A stretch of 9,955 nt of DNA from Acetobacteraceae bacterium (GCA_030039695.1 JASHVB010000707.1:1-9955); one strand, 5' to 3'; shown: positions 1 to 6,367, numbered from the stretch's first letter. Translations and numbers: made by a program. The notes: generated from the sequence alone by a model not told the origin.

Positions 1-1
1 C

Positions 2-142
2 AACGCTGGTCTTGCGTGCGTAGCGTGGTTCGATGGTACCGCGCTGCGTGTCCACGGGCAGGTCGATCCGACTGAGCTGTTGCCGATCGCCGCACTGGAA
101 TTGGCCCCTCCGCCCCCGCGGCTGCCACAGGCGCCCAGATAG
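2..142 (+). CDS. 3' end of a DUF2158/YodC-like small protein (partial)
   Basis: An open frame enters from the left edge and ends at TAG 140-142, giving about 46 residues. It contains the segment CVAWFDGTALRV followed by PIAALEL and a Pro-rich tail. The pattern of a hydrophobic-W-F-D-G turn, a variable stretch and then an 'ALEL' end resembles the C-terminal half of DUF2158/YodC-like small proteins, whose function is unknown. Codon third positions are strongly G/C, as expected for real coding DNA here. The start lies outside the window, so length and N-terminal motifs cannot be checked. The family call is by resemblance only; that the strand is coding is more certain than the name. Confidence 0.4.
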   Translation, partial: NAGLACVAWFDGTALRVHGQVDPTELLPIAALELAPPPPRLPQAPR

Positions 143-190
143 GCGCCAGCAGAAAAGGCTGGCCCCGAAGGACCGGCCTCTGGTGATTCA

Positions 191-210
191 CCTGGCGAGG
201 ATGCGCCAGG
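191..210. terminator. Perfect 7-bp hairpin between convergent genes
   Basis: CCTGGCG (191-197) pairs perfectly with CGCCAGG (204-210) across a 6-nt loop. It sits between the stop of the plus-strand partial ORF (142) and the stop of the minus-strand lipoprotein gene (211), directly abutting the latter. Neither side has a clear U-tract, so intrinsic termination is not proven. Its position suggests a 3'-end hairpin for the minus-strand transcript or a bidirectional element. Confidence 0.4.
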
Positions 211-623
211 CTAGTAATCAATGGTCCACACAGCTCCGTCGTATGTGCGGCATTCCCCCGCACCGTGCCCGGACAGGCTCACGGTCCCTCGGCATAGAAG
301 CTGCGTTTTGGGCCCGGCAAGAACGAACCGAGCGTTGCCACCGGACATGCCAACCGCTGTCGCGCTTCCAACGCCATGAGGGCCAGCGCCGAAGCCCTCC
401 CCAAAGCTTCGTTGAAAGCGGGGTGGACAGTCCCGTGCAGCACTTCGCCGTCCCCCAGCGTTGCCGTGACCGGTGCGAACCCGAGGCCGGTGCGGGTGAA
501 GCCGATGCGGAGAGGCCCCATCGCCTTGGCTTGCTCGTTCAGCGGGAAGGTGTCGGCAGTGGCAGCGCAGCCGGCCAGCACCAAGGCAACCGCACTGAAC
601 ACAGATAGCTTGCGCAAAGTCAT
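211..623 (-). pseudogene. Secreted small lipoprotein, one frameshift
   Basis: The start ATG (623-621) is preceded by GAGGA. The N-terminus is a lipoprotein signal: MTLRKLSVFSAVALVLAGC, with the lipobox L-A-G-C. Translation then runs through a glycine-rich beta segment (TGLGFAPVTATLGDGEVLHG) and an Ala/Leu helix ending MALEARQR. After that the sensible sequence moves to another minus-strand frame, which gives GMSGGNARFVLAGP, a Cys, SGHGAGECRTYDGAVW and IDY-stop at 213-211. This closing motif (GHG.G.C...DGA...) is usual for small rhizobial-type secreted proteins with an N-terminal signal, whose function is unknown. One missing base around 345-365 would join the halves into a protein of about 137 residues. 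It could be a true pseudogene or a sequencing error. In the unrepaired reading the C-terminus is replaced by an unrelated tail ending at 279. Confidence 0.65.
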
Positions 624-759
624 TTCCGTGCTTTTCCTCAGCCTCCACAGACGCCCGGCAGTAATCGTCAAAGGGTTTCAAATTCCTTTCGGGCAGCGGT
701 GCTGGGGTTGGACGACTCCCCGCCAGTGAGTGGTCCGTCGTTAGGCCGGTTGCTGTCGG

Positions 760-819
760 TCAGGATCCCGGCCTCGACAACTCGGGCAGATGCACCCCGC
801 ACACGTCGTGGAGCTGTTC
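760..819 (-). pseudogene. C-terminal remnant of a small Cys-pair protein
   Basis: This short minus-strand stretch encodes EQLHDVCGVHLPELSRPGS and stops at TGA 762-760. The ending H-D-x-C-G-V-H-L-P-E-L resembles the C-terminal signature of small alphaproteobacterial Cys-pair proteins whose N-terminal half carries C-x2-C-D-R-x-G. That half is found on the same strand at 1403-1170. No start codon or credible N-terminal sequence precedes this piece. I read it as the detached 3' end of the same gene or of a second copy. The function of the family is unknown. Confidence 0.4.
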
Positions 820-856
820 TACCGCACCCTCGCCCCGCCCGGGCCAGCAGATGGCG

Positions 857-1030
857 CTACTCCGAGATAGGGCAAGCGATCTCGCGGCGAGCGCGCTTGT
901 AGGCCGCCCACGCGTCCACCACGCGCCCAGTATCGCCGCCCTGGGCCATCCAGAAGCCCCGCGTGCACTCGGGCAGTGCGTTCCACCAGGCAACGCTGGC
1001 AGCCTCGTCGGCAACTGGTTCGGGGTCCAT
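857..1030 (-). CDS. Small hypothetical protein of integrative-element type
   Basis: This is a 57-residue ORF from ATG 1030-1028 to TAG 859-857, with a weak AAGG ribosome site about 8 bases upstream. It begins MDPEPVADEAASVAWWNALP and contains the segment VVDAWAAYKRARRE near the C-terminus. The pattern 'A-W-W-N-A-L ... D-A-W-A-A-Y-K-R' resembles small hypothetical proteins that I associate with integrative and conjugative elements of proteobacteria. No function is known. It has no signal peptide, membrane segment or cysteine motif; the single pair of Cys residues is spaced far apart. It is intact, although it lies between two fragments of a decayed gene on the same strand, which suggests insertion or rearrangement. 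Coding is supported by G/C-rich third positions and coherent composition; identity rests on recollection of the motif. Confidence 0.5.
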   Translation of the reverse strand: MDPEPVADEAASVAWWNALPECTRGFWMAQGGDTGRVVDAWAAYKRARREIACPISE

Positions 1031-1169
1031 TGTGCGCCTTCGCGGGTTCAGGGTGCCAGTGTGATACAGGCCCCTTCGCCGGTCTTTGCTTACTCGCTAC
1101 GGCTATATGGTCGCGCGTACCTATGGTCGCCAACGCACCCGTTTTGCTTACCCGGCATGCGATCCGCAC

Positions 1170-1403
1170 ACGTTCCGCGGCGATCGGCCGCAGCAGCACC
1201 GGCACCGGCATTTCAGCACCATATTCCGCCACGAGGCGCGCGGTGTGCAGCCAGCCGCGCCGGTCGCAGCGGTTGCAGGACAAGCCGAGCACCGGTAGGC
1301 GCGCGGCGACCTGGCCGAGCAGGACCACGCCCGGGTCGGGTGCGAGGCGCTGCTGGTGTCATCGGTGGTCGATCGGCTCCCCGGCGCATGGCACTGGTGG
1401 CAT
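1170..1403 (-). pseudogene. N-terminal remnant of a small Cys-pair protein
   Basis: The minus-strand frame from ATG 1403-1401 encodes MPPVPCAGEPIDHR, hits an in-frame TGA (1361-1359), then continues HQQRLAPDPGVVLLGQVAAR. The recognisable core follows: LSCNRCDRRGWLHTARLVAEYG and MPVPVLLRPIAA. The C-x2-C pair with an 'RRG' loop, the 'RLVAEYG' helix and the 'P-x-LLR-x-IAA' segment match a group of small alphaproteobacterial proteins with putative zinc-binding cysteines and unknown role. The family would continue with a second Cys motif, but here the homology stops around 1170; a matching C-terminal piece lies at 819-760. GTG at 1328 could restart translation after the TGA. With a nonsense codon and a lost 3' half, this is best called a pseudogene. 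Confidence 0.55.
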
Positions 1404-1766
1404 AGCGCACCGGCGCTGGAAGAGAAGAGCCGCCGCAGCTGTGCTGGCTGGTCTCGCCGGCGAGCTTGGACGCTAATGATGGCGCTCGGACGATTTCTAC
1501 CTCCGGCGCGTCATTACGGCCAGCGCTGGTTGCTCCGTGCGCTGCTGACCGGCCGGCAGAATGATCGGCATTACAGGAAAGCACGATACAAATTACATGT
1601 TCGCAATGTGAGCAAATGCCCGAAATCTGCTGTTTCCTGGGTACCTCGTGCTGGGATATTTTTTTCACCGAAACGTGCGCCTGGGCTTATCCAATCGGTC
1701 GGACCGCAGCGGATCAATCCAACTTGCTAAGAGTGATGTCAGTAGAGACGAAAGTCGGGACGAACC
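1404..1766. other. Intergenic stretch upstream of the GIY-YIG gene
   Basis: I see no convincing gene. The right half (about 1560-1700) becomes clearly more A/T-rich, including a T7 tract at 1659-1665, and probably holds the promoter of the GIY-YIG gene, but no good -35/-10 pair stands out. A Cys/His-containing minus-strand open frame starts with GTG at 1668, but it lacks a ribosome site and turns into Arg/Ala/Pro-rich sequence, so it is not called. Confidence 0.5.
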
Positions 1767-2615
1767 ATGGCACGGAGGCCGCTCAGCTTCTTTCGTGACC
1801 GAGTGATCGAGGACCGCCTCGGCAGCTATGTTTACATGCTGCGTGACCCTCGGAATGGCAAAGTCTTCTATGTTGGAAAGGCAGGCGGTCATGATGGTCA
1901 GGGCAATACGCGACCCGACCGTCACCTTAATGAGACGGACAAAGCGCTAAAGTCGCGTAAGCGTCTGAGTGAGAAGCAGCAGATCATTAATGAAATATGG
2001 AAGAAGAACCGCGATCCCGTGCTCGCGATTGTGCGCCGACAACTCGACAGCTCTGGCATCGCTTTCGAGGTCGAAGCGGCGCTGATCGAGGTTCTTCAGC
2101 TCTTAAAGCAAGCAGAGGGTAACAAGGTCTCTGGCCACGACAGCGAACGTGGGCTCTTGATCGGCCCCGAAATCGACGTCGTCGGCGCACGGCCCGTCAA
2201 CCCCAAGCATGAAATCGACGATGTGTGGTTATTCAACATTTCAAAGACGGTAGGCCGAGGAAAGGACCCCTGTGACGCCGTGCGGGGCAACTGGGCAATC
2301 GGCATGCCAGACTCAACCGGTTTCGCTGTTGGTCTAGTCCGCGGTGTGTCCCGCGTCGTCTGTCGCATAGACCGCTGGCTCGAATCCGAAAAGCGAAGGA
2401 GTGGGCGGATAACACGCAAGTATTTCAAGGGCAGGCAGCTCGACATTCACAGTGAGATAGGGGGTGAGCTTCTATATCGGGATTTCGCGAAAATCACGAG
2501 CGCTTGCGGGGCTTGGCAGCTCGGGAGGCCGGTCTGTGTACGCTTCGATGGACGTGGCAGTGCTGACCCGACTTACAATAGGCCGAAAGGGCTAAAGCAA
2601 AAGATCCGACTCTAG
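1767..2615 (+). CDS. GIY-YIG nuclease-domain protein (LEM-3-like/COG3680 type)
   Basis: This is an intact 282-residue protein. Residues 20-38 read SYVYMLRDPRNGKVFYVGK, the first two strands of a GIY-YIG fold, with Y21-V-Y23 in place of GIY and Y35-V-G37 in place of YIG. R49, R52 and H53 follow in the usual Arg/His position. The helix FEVEAALIEVL at 100-110 carries the likely metal-binding Glu, E103. The layout (N-terminal GIY-YIG, about 170 further residues, no HNH or zinc finger) fits the single-copy COG3680-type proteins rather than UvrC or homing endonucleases. The family is predicted to cleave DNA, but substrate and pathway are unknown. It starts at ATG 1767 with only a weak GGGA upstream. 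The gene is visibly richer in A/T-ending codons than its neighbours, suggesting separate acquisition. No methylase, ATPase or antitoxin partner adjoins it. A short ACGG/CCGT stem with TTATCTTT follows the stop. Confidence 0.8.
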   Translation: MARRPLSFFRDRVIEDRLGSYVYMLRDPRNGKVFYVGKAGGHDGQGNTRPDRHLNETDKALKSRKRLSEKQQIINEIWKKNRDPVLAIVRRQLDSSGIAFEVEAALIEVLQLLKQAEGNKVSGHDSERGLLIGPEIDVVGARPVNPKHEIDDVWLFNISKTVGRGKDPCDAVRGNWAIGMPDSTGFAVGLVRGVSRVVCRIDRWLESEKRRSGRITRKYFKGRQLDIHSEIGGELLYRDFAKITSACGAWQLGRPVCVRFDGRGSADPTYNRPKGLKQKIRL

Positions 2616-2687
2616 GACGGTAGCCAGGCCGTTATCTTTGTCCAGTTTCGGACCACATGTGGGCGGCATCGCCTGCAACATCCTTCA

Positions 2688-2841
2688 TCACGCCCGCGCC
2701 GGTTGGATCCGCTCAGTTCGCAATTCTCCCTTGGCTCCCCAGCCCTCGGCGCCCGCAGGCACGTCCGGTCGGAACCGTTCGTATAGCCGGAACCCGACGC
2801 GGTTCAGCTCCTCCGGCGGGCGTCCATTGGTAAAAATCCAT
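2688..2841 (-). pseudogene. Small hypothetical protein frameshifted in a T5 run
   Basis: From ATG 2841-2839 the frame encodes MDF and derails. Dropping one T from the run of five Ts (2836-2832 on the minus strand) gives MDFTNGRPPEELNRVGF, then RLYERFRPDVPAGAEGWGAKG and a short tail to tandem stops TGA TGA at 2690-2685, about 50 residues. The motif GRPPEELNR-x-GF-x-LYERFRP-x-VP-x-G-x2-GWGAKGEL resembles a conserved alphaproteobacterial small protein of unknown function. AGG lies about 9 bases before the ATG. The break sits in a homopolymer, so either real decay or a sequencing error would explain it. The 3' tail may be shortened as well. The gene is divergent from the exported protein at 2909. 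Confidence 0.55.
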
Positions 2842-2908
2842 CAGGAACCTGGGGGTGCCTTGGCCCTAAAAGCACTACCGCCGCCAGTCGTTGATTGGAT
2901 GACGGAGC

Positions 2909-3277
2909 ATGGCTACCCGTCATGTTGCACTGCCGCGTCATAGGACGACGCTGCTTGCAGTTTCTGCGCTTTTGCTTGCCACGCTTCCCGCATGGATGCC
3001 GTCGAGTGCACGAGCGCAAACGATTCCCCTGCAGCTGAAAGACACGCCGCGGGACGTGGAGTTCCTCCTCATGCCACCAACGCCAGACCATCACTGTCCG
3101 GCTGGGCATATGTACCGAGTCCGGGGCAACTTCGGCGTGTGTCAGCTGACCATCAACGAATGTCTTGGCATTCCCGGCGCGTTCATCTTTCAAGGTCCGG
3201 CTAGTGGCAACTGGTTTTGCCGCCCCGCTGGGATGGGACCCATCCAAACCACCCGCGTCGCCGGTGCAGGGCGTTAA
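2909..3277 (+). CDS. Small exported protein with four cysteines
   Basis: This is an intact 122-residue ORF. Residues 1-36 form a Sec signal peptide: basic MATRHVALPRHR, the hydrophobic core LLAVSALLLATLPAW, and the cleavage site SSARA before Q37. The mature part is about 86 residues, with cysteines at 63, 78, 85 and 104 that could form two disulfides in the periplasm or outside the cell. The segment HHCPAGHMYRVRGNFGVCQL and the Trp/Cys segment GNWFCRPAGMG are its most distinctive parts. I do not recognise the family and assign no function. GGAG sits only one base before the ATG, an unusually short spacing, but this start is required for a complete signal peptide. The stop codon is embedded in a perfect hairpin (3259-3290), so the transcript probably ends there. 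Confidence 0.65.
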   Translation: MATRHVALPRHRTTLLAVSALLLATLPAWMPSSARAQTIPLQLKDTPRDVEFLLMPPTPDHHCPAGHMYRVRGNFGVCQLTINECLGIPGAFIFQGPASGNWFCRPAGMGPIQTTRVAGAGR

Positions 3278-3290
3278 TGCTGCACCGGCG
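3259..3290 (+). terminator. 11-bp perfect hairpin containing the stop codon
   Basis: CGCCGGTGCAG (3259-3269) pairs perfectly with CTGCACCGGCG (3280-3290) around a 10-nt loop that holds the TAA stop (3275-3277) of the exported protein. No U-tract follows, so it may act as a Rho-independent-like terminator or as a 3'-end RNA stabiliser. Stem length and GC content make chance less likely. Confidence 0.5.
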
Positions 3291-4030
3291 GGATTGCCGG
3301 GAGGATGGTCGGGTGCCCCGATTCAGATCCGGACAGCTCGCGCTGACACAGAAAAGGCGCGCTGTCGACAGGAGCAGCGCGCCGAGTCACCCTTTGGTTC
3401 GATTTGCCGCAGGCACCATTCATTCCGCGGCGCCGGGATGATATCGCACCGCAGCGGGCCGCCACCAATAGAAAAGGCACCTGATAAAATGGCAGACGTG
3501 TTGCAGGTCTCCGTGAAGATGCCGGCCCCGGAGATGGCTGGCCAGTGTCCTGCTGAAGCCCTGCTGGCCGCGCGCGTGCCTAGCGCTCGTCGGCAGCAGA
3601 GACCTCGGTGGTATGCCCCTCCTATTCAGCCGCCGCCTGTCGATCGTCCCCAGCCTGCGACCGAATTTTTCCAAGTCCGCGGTGAGCGCATCGACCCGCC
3701 ACCGTGCCGCCTGGCATACGGTCGGCTCTCGCGGTCAGCTCGCCACCGTCGGCCTGCTGGGCACCGGCTTCTTCTGGGCAGAAAGGATCGACAAAGAACA
3801 CGCGTCCAAAAAACATCCGGCAAGGGTGGCCGGGTCGATCCCGGCGACCATGAGGTCCCTCCCGCGGCGGCGCCGCGTGCCGGGCAACGCTGACGTTCAT
3901 CCTTGTGCTGGTGGCTGTCGCCTGGCCGGCCAGCCGGTTGATCGGGGTTTCGGCCAAGCCGGGTTGGGAACGTCGCCCCCGCAAGGAAGAACTCGCGCCG
4001 GCCACAATCACGTTCTTGGAGCACCGCAAT
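3291..4030. other. 740-bp stretch without a confident gene
   Basis: Several frames are open on both strands, but none has a coherent start, ribosome site and composition. Two plus-strand pieces look like parts of one decayed membrane protein: about 3680-3830 reads HRAAWHTVGSRGQLATVGLL and then TGFFWAERIDKEHASKKHPA, while a different frame at 3893-3960 reads TFILVLVAVAWPASRLIG, a likely transmembrane segment. They would need at least one frameshift between them. A minus-strand frame at about 3400-3540 (AGIFTETCNTSAILSGAFSI) is also plausible and leads into the terminator at 3383-3351. None is strong enough to call as a gene. Confidence 0.4.
3351..3383 (-). terminator. Intrinsic terminator for minus-strand transcription
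   Basis: Read on the minus strand, GGCGCGCTG (3383-3375), a 10-nt loop and CAGCGCGCC (3364-3356) form a perfect 9-bp GC-rich stem followed at once by TTTTC (3355-3351). This is a textbook Rho-independent terminator. No confidently called minus-strand gene ends just upstream of it. Confidence 0.7.
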
Positions 4031-4755
4031 ATGACGGATTTCGACCAAGTGACGATTTCCACCAACCACATCGAAGATGACTCCCCTTTCGCCGAGGGTT
4101 GCATTCTCGCGCCGTTGAAGAGGCGCTGGGGGATCTCAACAAGAAGTGCATCGTGGATATTGGCTGCGGCGACGGTCTGTTTGCGTCGTTGCTGGCGGAA
4201 CGCGGCGCCGCGGTCGTCGGCTACGACAGGGTGCCCCAGCAAATCGCGGCAGCGCGGGCGCGCGTAGATGCGCCAGGGTCGGACGCCACCTTTGTGGTGG
4301 CCACGCCACAAACGTTTGTTCACGACGGAACATTCGACGCTGCGGCGTCGGTCATGGTGCTGCAGCTTGCGACGTCGTCTGAAGAGCTCGGAGTCTTCTT
4401 CCGATCCGCATCGCGCCACCTTGGGCCCGGCGGACGGTTTGTTTCCGTCGTCATCAATCCGTTGTTCTCGGCATTCGGCGAGGACTTCGTCGTCCGGCGG
4501 TTCACCAGGCTGGAGGGCAATAACATGCGATCGGAATTCCTGGATCGCGCCTCTGGTCGTGTCGAGATGACGCTGGAAGGGCACCAGTACGCGAGCTAAG
4601 AGTTCGAGCGGGCCGTCATCAGCGGCGGAATGAAGTCAGCAGCACGGAGCAAACTCTTTGCCACACCGGATGCCGTCCGGCAGATGGGCGCCTCTTTCTG
4701 GCAACCGTGCCACGAGCACCAGCCTTACGCACTCTTTGTCACGCAAAAGGAATAG
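4031..4755 (+). pseudogene. Class I SAM-dependent methyltransferase, broken twice
   Basis: The reading begins at ATG 4031 (GGAG about 11 bases upstream) with MTDFDQVTISTNHIEDDSPF. Around 4115-4121 one base is missing; the frame resumes as EEALGDLNKKCIVDIGCGDG. VDIGCGDG is motif I, the SAM-binding glycine loop of Rossmann-fold methyltransferases, and GYDRVPQQIAAARAR follows as the acidic motif II strand. FDAAASVMVLQLA is the motif IV region and LGPGGRFVSVV the post-IV strand. An in-frame TAA at 4597-4599 interrupts the C-terminal part, yet sensible coding continues in the same frame: EFERAVISGGMKSAARSKLF, then GASFWQPCHEHQPYALFVTQ to TAG 4753-4755. With the missing base restored and the TAA read as a sense codon (probably Tyr), the protein would be about 241 residues, a normal length. 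The substrate is unknown. Two independent lesions make decay likelier than sequencing error. Confidence 0.85.
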
Positions 4756-4768
4756 GTGCTCCAGCGGC

Positions 4769-4990
4769 TCAGTTGACCGTTGCGGTGCGCAACGCAACCA
4801 CCCGTTCGATCGCTGGCCTGAGTGCGGTCAACGTCAAGTCCATGGCGTGCCAGAGCCACAGCTCGGGCGGCCGATCCAGTTGGAGATGCCAATCGGGCGG
4901 CGATGCGAAATGCGTCGCGCAGAACGACGCCAAGCGCTTCCCCGGATCGAGCTGAAACGGGCCGTCGCCGCTCTCGGCCAGGATCAGAAT
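4769..4990 (-). pseudogene. Hypothetical ORF directly after an in-frame TGA, no normal start
   Basis: Immediately after the stop of the upstream minus-strand ORF (TGA 4993-4991), the same frame stays open for 73 residues to TGA 4771-4769. It reads ILILAESGDGPFQLDPGKRL, then ASFCATHFASPPDWHLQLDR and PPELWLWHAMDLTLTALRPA, ending RTATVN. The composition is that of a real soluble protein and codon use is G/C-ending. No ATG, GTG or TTG lies at its head: the first codons are ATT and CTG. It is therefore either the second half of a gene interrupted by a nonsense TGA, a cistron that has lost its start codon, or one that uses a rare start. I do not recognise the family. Its stop faces the methyltransferase pseudogene stop only 13 bases away. 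Confidence 0.55.
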
Positions 4991-5182
4991 TCAGTCGACA
5001 GGTTTGTGGGCGATCTCGAAGGCCTCCCGCGCCGCCTCAAGATAGGTGGCCCGGTTCTCGGCCAGAGCCGCCGCCGCGAGCAGCAGCATCTTCGCACCAA
5101 GCTCGGGGTCATTACCCCCCGACAGCTCCTCGGCGAGGGCGGAAAGCTGCTCAGCGCCATCTGATGCTGAAACGCCGCTCAT
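4991..5182 (-). CDS. Small Ala/Glu-rich hypothetical protein
   Basis: This 63-residue ORF starts at ATG 5182-5180 with a very good ribosome site, AAGGAG, seven bases upstream, which settles the start. The sequence is MSGVSASDGAEQLSALAEEL, SGGNDPELGAKMLLLAAAAL and a final helix AENRATYLEAAREAFEIAHK before PVD. It is acidic and almost wholly helical in appearance, with no signal, membrane segment or metal motif. The pattern 'D-x-E-L-G-A-x-M-L-L-x-A-A-A-L-A-E ... A-x-E-A-F-E-I-A' reminds me of small rhizobial hypothetical proteins, but I assign no function. The frame continues past the TGA for another 73 coding-like residues (4990-4769), so this could be the N-terminal part of a 136-residue protein interrupted by a nonsense codon, or the first of two cistrons. 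Confidence 0.65.
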   Translation of the reverse strand: MSGVSASDGAEQLSALAEELSGGNDPELGAKMLLLAAAALAENRATYLEAAREAFEIAHKPVD

Positions 5183-5803
5183 TGGCTCACTCCTTGCTTT
5201 GTTTCAGGTTGATTTGTTTGAGGTAAGCACCCTCACGGTGGGCGTCTGCTGCGTCCTGCCGACAAGCTAAGCCTGACACACTGGCGAGGCCAAATTTTGC
5301 CGCTCATTCCCGAAGGTACCCCCCCGCGTCGCGATCGAAACAATCTCCACGCCCAAGATTTCGACCCCCGTCCCCACCTCCCAGGCCCAGCCCGCCGCCG
5401 GCGATACGGCGGCCGCAGAGGTCAGCGCGATCGGCGGCCGCAGCGGGTGGCGGCCGACCGGATATCGACAAGCAGCTATAGCGCCCCTTCAAATGCTATG
5501 GGGCGGCGGTGCGGAAGGATAGCAACGCATCGCCGTTGTAAACCAACGACAGAAGTTATCCGTATGGACCGTAGATCAGCACAGCCGACGATGCAAACTG
5601 ACGAGGTTCGCAAAAAGACCGGGCCCCGGCGAGCGTCGGCAAACCAGGCGGCTTGCCGACCACAGCTCACGCGTGAATGCCAGCAACCTCTGCGCGTCCG
5701 ATCACGGTGGCCTGCCATCATCTCTTCATCTATAGCCCAACGGGCGGCCAACAAGGCCTTGCCGACGGAGAGACCCTGGTGAACGGCGCGTGGGCCGACA
5801 AGC
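5183..5803. other. 620-bp stretch without a confident gene
   Basis: The part just above 5182 is the leader of the minus-strand small ORF (ribosome site 5195-5190). Between about 5277 and 5522 both strands have frames with G/C-rich third positions: the plus-strand frame includes VAIETISTPKISTPVPTSQA and the minus-strand frame GWAWEVGTGVEILGVEIVSI. Neither has a start codon, so this may be an eroded gene whose strand I cannot decide. From about 5523 to 5803 I see no coding signal and no clear promoter for the efflux gene. Confidence 0.4.
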
Positions 5804-6367
5804 TTGCTGCTTAGGATCGCTGCTTTCGTCATCCCGCTCGGGTTCGACACGCTCGCCGTCGCAGTGATGCTCGGGTTGCCGGGACTTCGCCCGCTTCGAC
5901 CGGCTCTGACGTTCGCATCCTTCGAAGCGGTCATGCCCCTCGTCGGTCTTTTGCTGGGGCGGACCATCGGCGCGCATTACGAGACGCTGGCGGTCCTCAT
6001 CGGCGGCGTCATCCTCTTGGGCGTTGCCGTTCACATCATGAAGGCGACCTTCGAGGACAAAGACGAGGCCGCCAAACTTTCGTTCAGCACAGTGCGCGCG
6101 GCAGCCCTCGCGGGTTTGGGGATCTCTATGGATGAGCTGGCAATCGGCTTCCCCATGGGGACCAGCGGGTTGCCTGCGCTCGCGACGATTGCTGCGATTG
6201 CCGCTCAGGCGTTCGTTGTCACCTATCTGGGCGTCATAGCTGGGACTTATCTCGGCGCGACACTTGGTCGGCGGGCCTCGCGGCTCGCCAGTCTGGTCGC
6301 CGCCACCGGCTTCGGGGTTCTCGGTATCTATCTTATCGCCCAGCGTTTCATACCAGGGCTGCCGTAG
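5804..6367 (+). CDS. mntP: MntP-like manganese efflux pump
   Basis: This is an intact 187-residue, very hydrophobic protein, the usual length for MntP (YebN), an inner-membrane exporter that removes excess Mn(II). Six membrane segments can be picked out. The two family signatures are both present: GFDTLAVAVMLGLPG in the first helix (D15) and the pseudo-repeat copy SMDELAIGFPMG (D110), together with FEAVMPLVGLLLG (E41) in the second helix. D15, E41 and D110 are the expected metal-path acidic residues. The start is TTG 5804; an in-frame TGA lies just upstream and no ATG or GTG is available, so TTG or the following CTG must be used. No clear Shine-Dalgarno sequence precedes it. MntP genes are often controlled by MntR or a yybP-ykoY riboswitch; I do not see that riboswitch here, but cannot exclude it. 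The function is family-based. Confidence 0.85.
   Translation: MLLRIAAFVIPLGFDTLAVAVMLGLPGLRPLRPALTFASFEAVMPLVGLLLGRTIGAHYETLAVLIGGVILLGVAVHIMKATFEDKDEAAKLSFSTVRAAALAGLGISMDELAIGFPMGTSGLPALATIAAIAAQAFVVTYLGVIAGTYLGATLGRRASRLASLVAATGFGVLGIYLIAQRFIPGLP

Noticed and set aside
33..608. Long plus-strand open frame opposite the lipoprotein gene
   Set aside because: Its composition is Arg/His/Gln-rich with no motif; the minus strand carries a clear lipoprotein signal and conserved-looking C-terminus, so this is an antisense shadow.
1213..1668. Cys/His-containing minus-strand frame starting with GTG
   Set aside because: The early C-x2-C-x2-H-like spacing was tempting, but there is no ribosome site and most of the frame is Arg/Ala/Pro-rich and overlaps the better-supported Cys-pair remnant in another frame.
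3613..4080. Plus-strand frame with a coding-like start (HRAAWHTVGSRGQLATVGLL)
   Set aside because: It may be part of a decayed membrane protein, but no start or ribosome site fits, and the continuation needs a frameshift; it is only noted under the gene-less stretch.
3622..4584. 320-residue minus-strand open frame
   Set aside because: It runs antisense to the methyltransferase motifs and is Arg/Gly/Ala-rich without recognisable domains; the plus strand explains the region.
4978..5000. Adjacent GAATTC and GTCGAC sites at the join of the two minus-strand ORFs
   Set aside because: I considered a cloning junction, but two common 6-mers close together are weak evidence and coding continues in the same frame on both sides.
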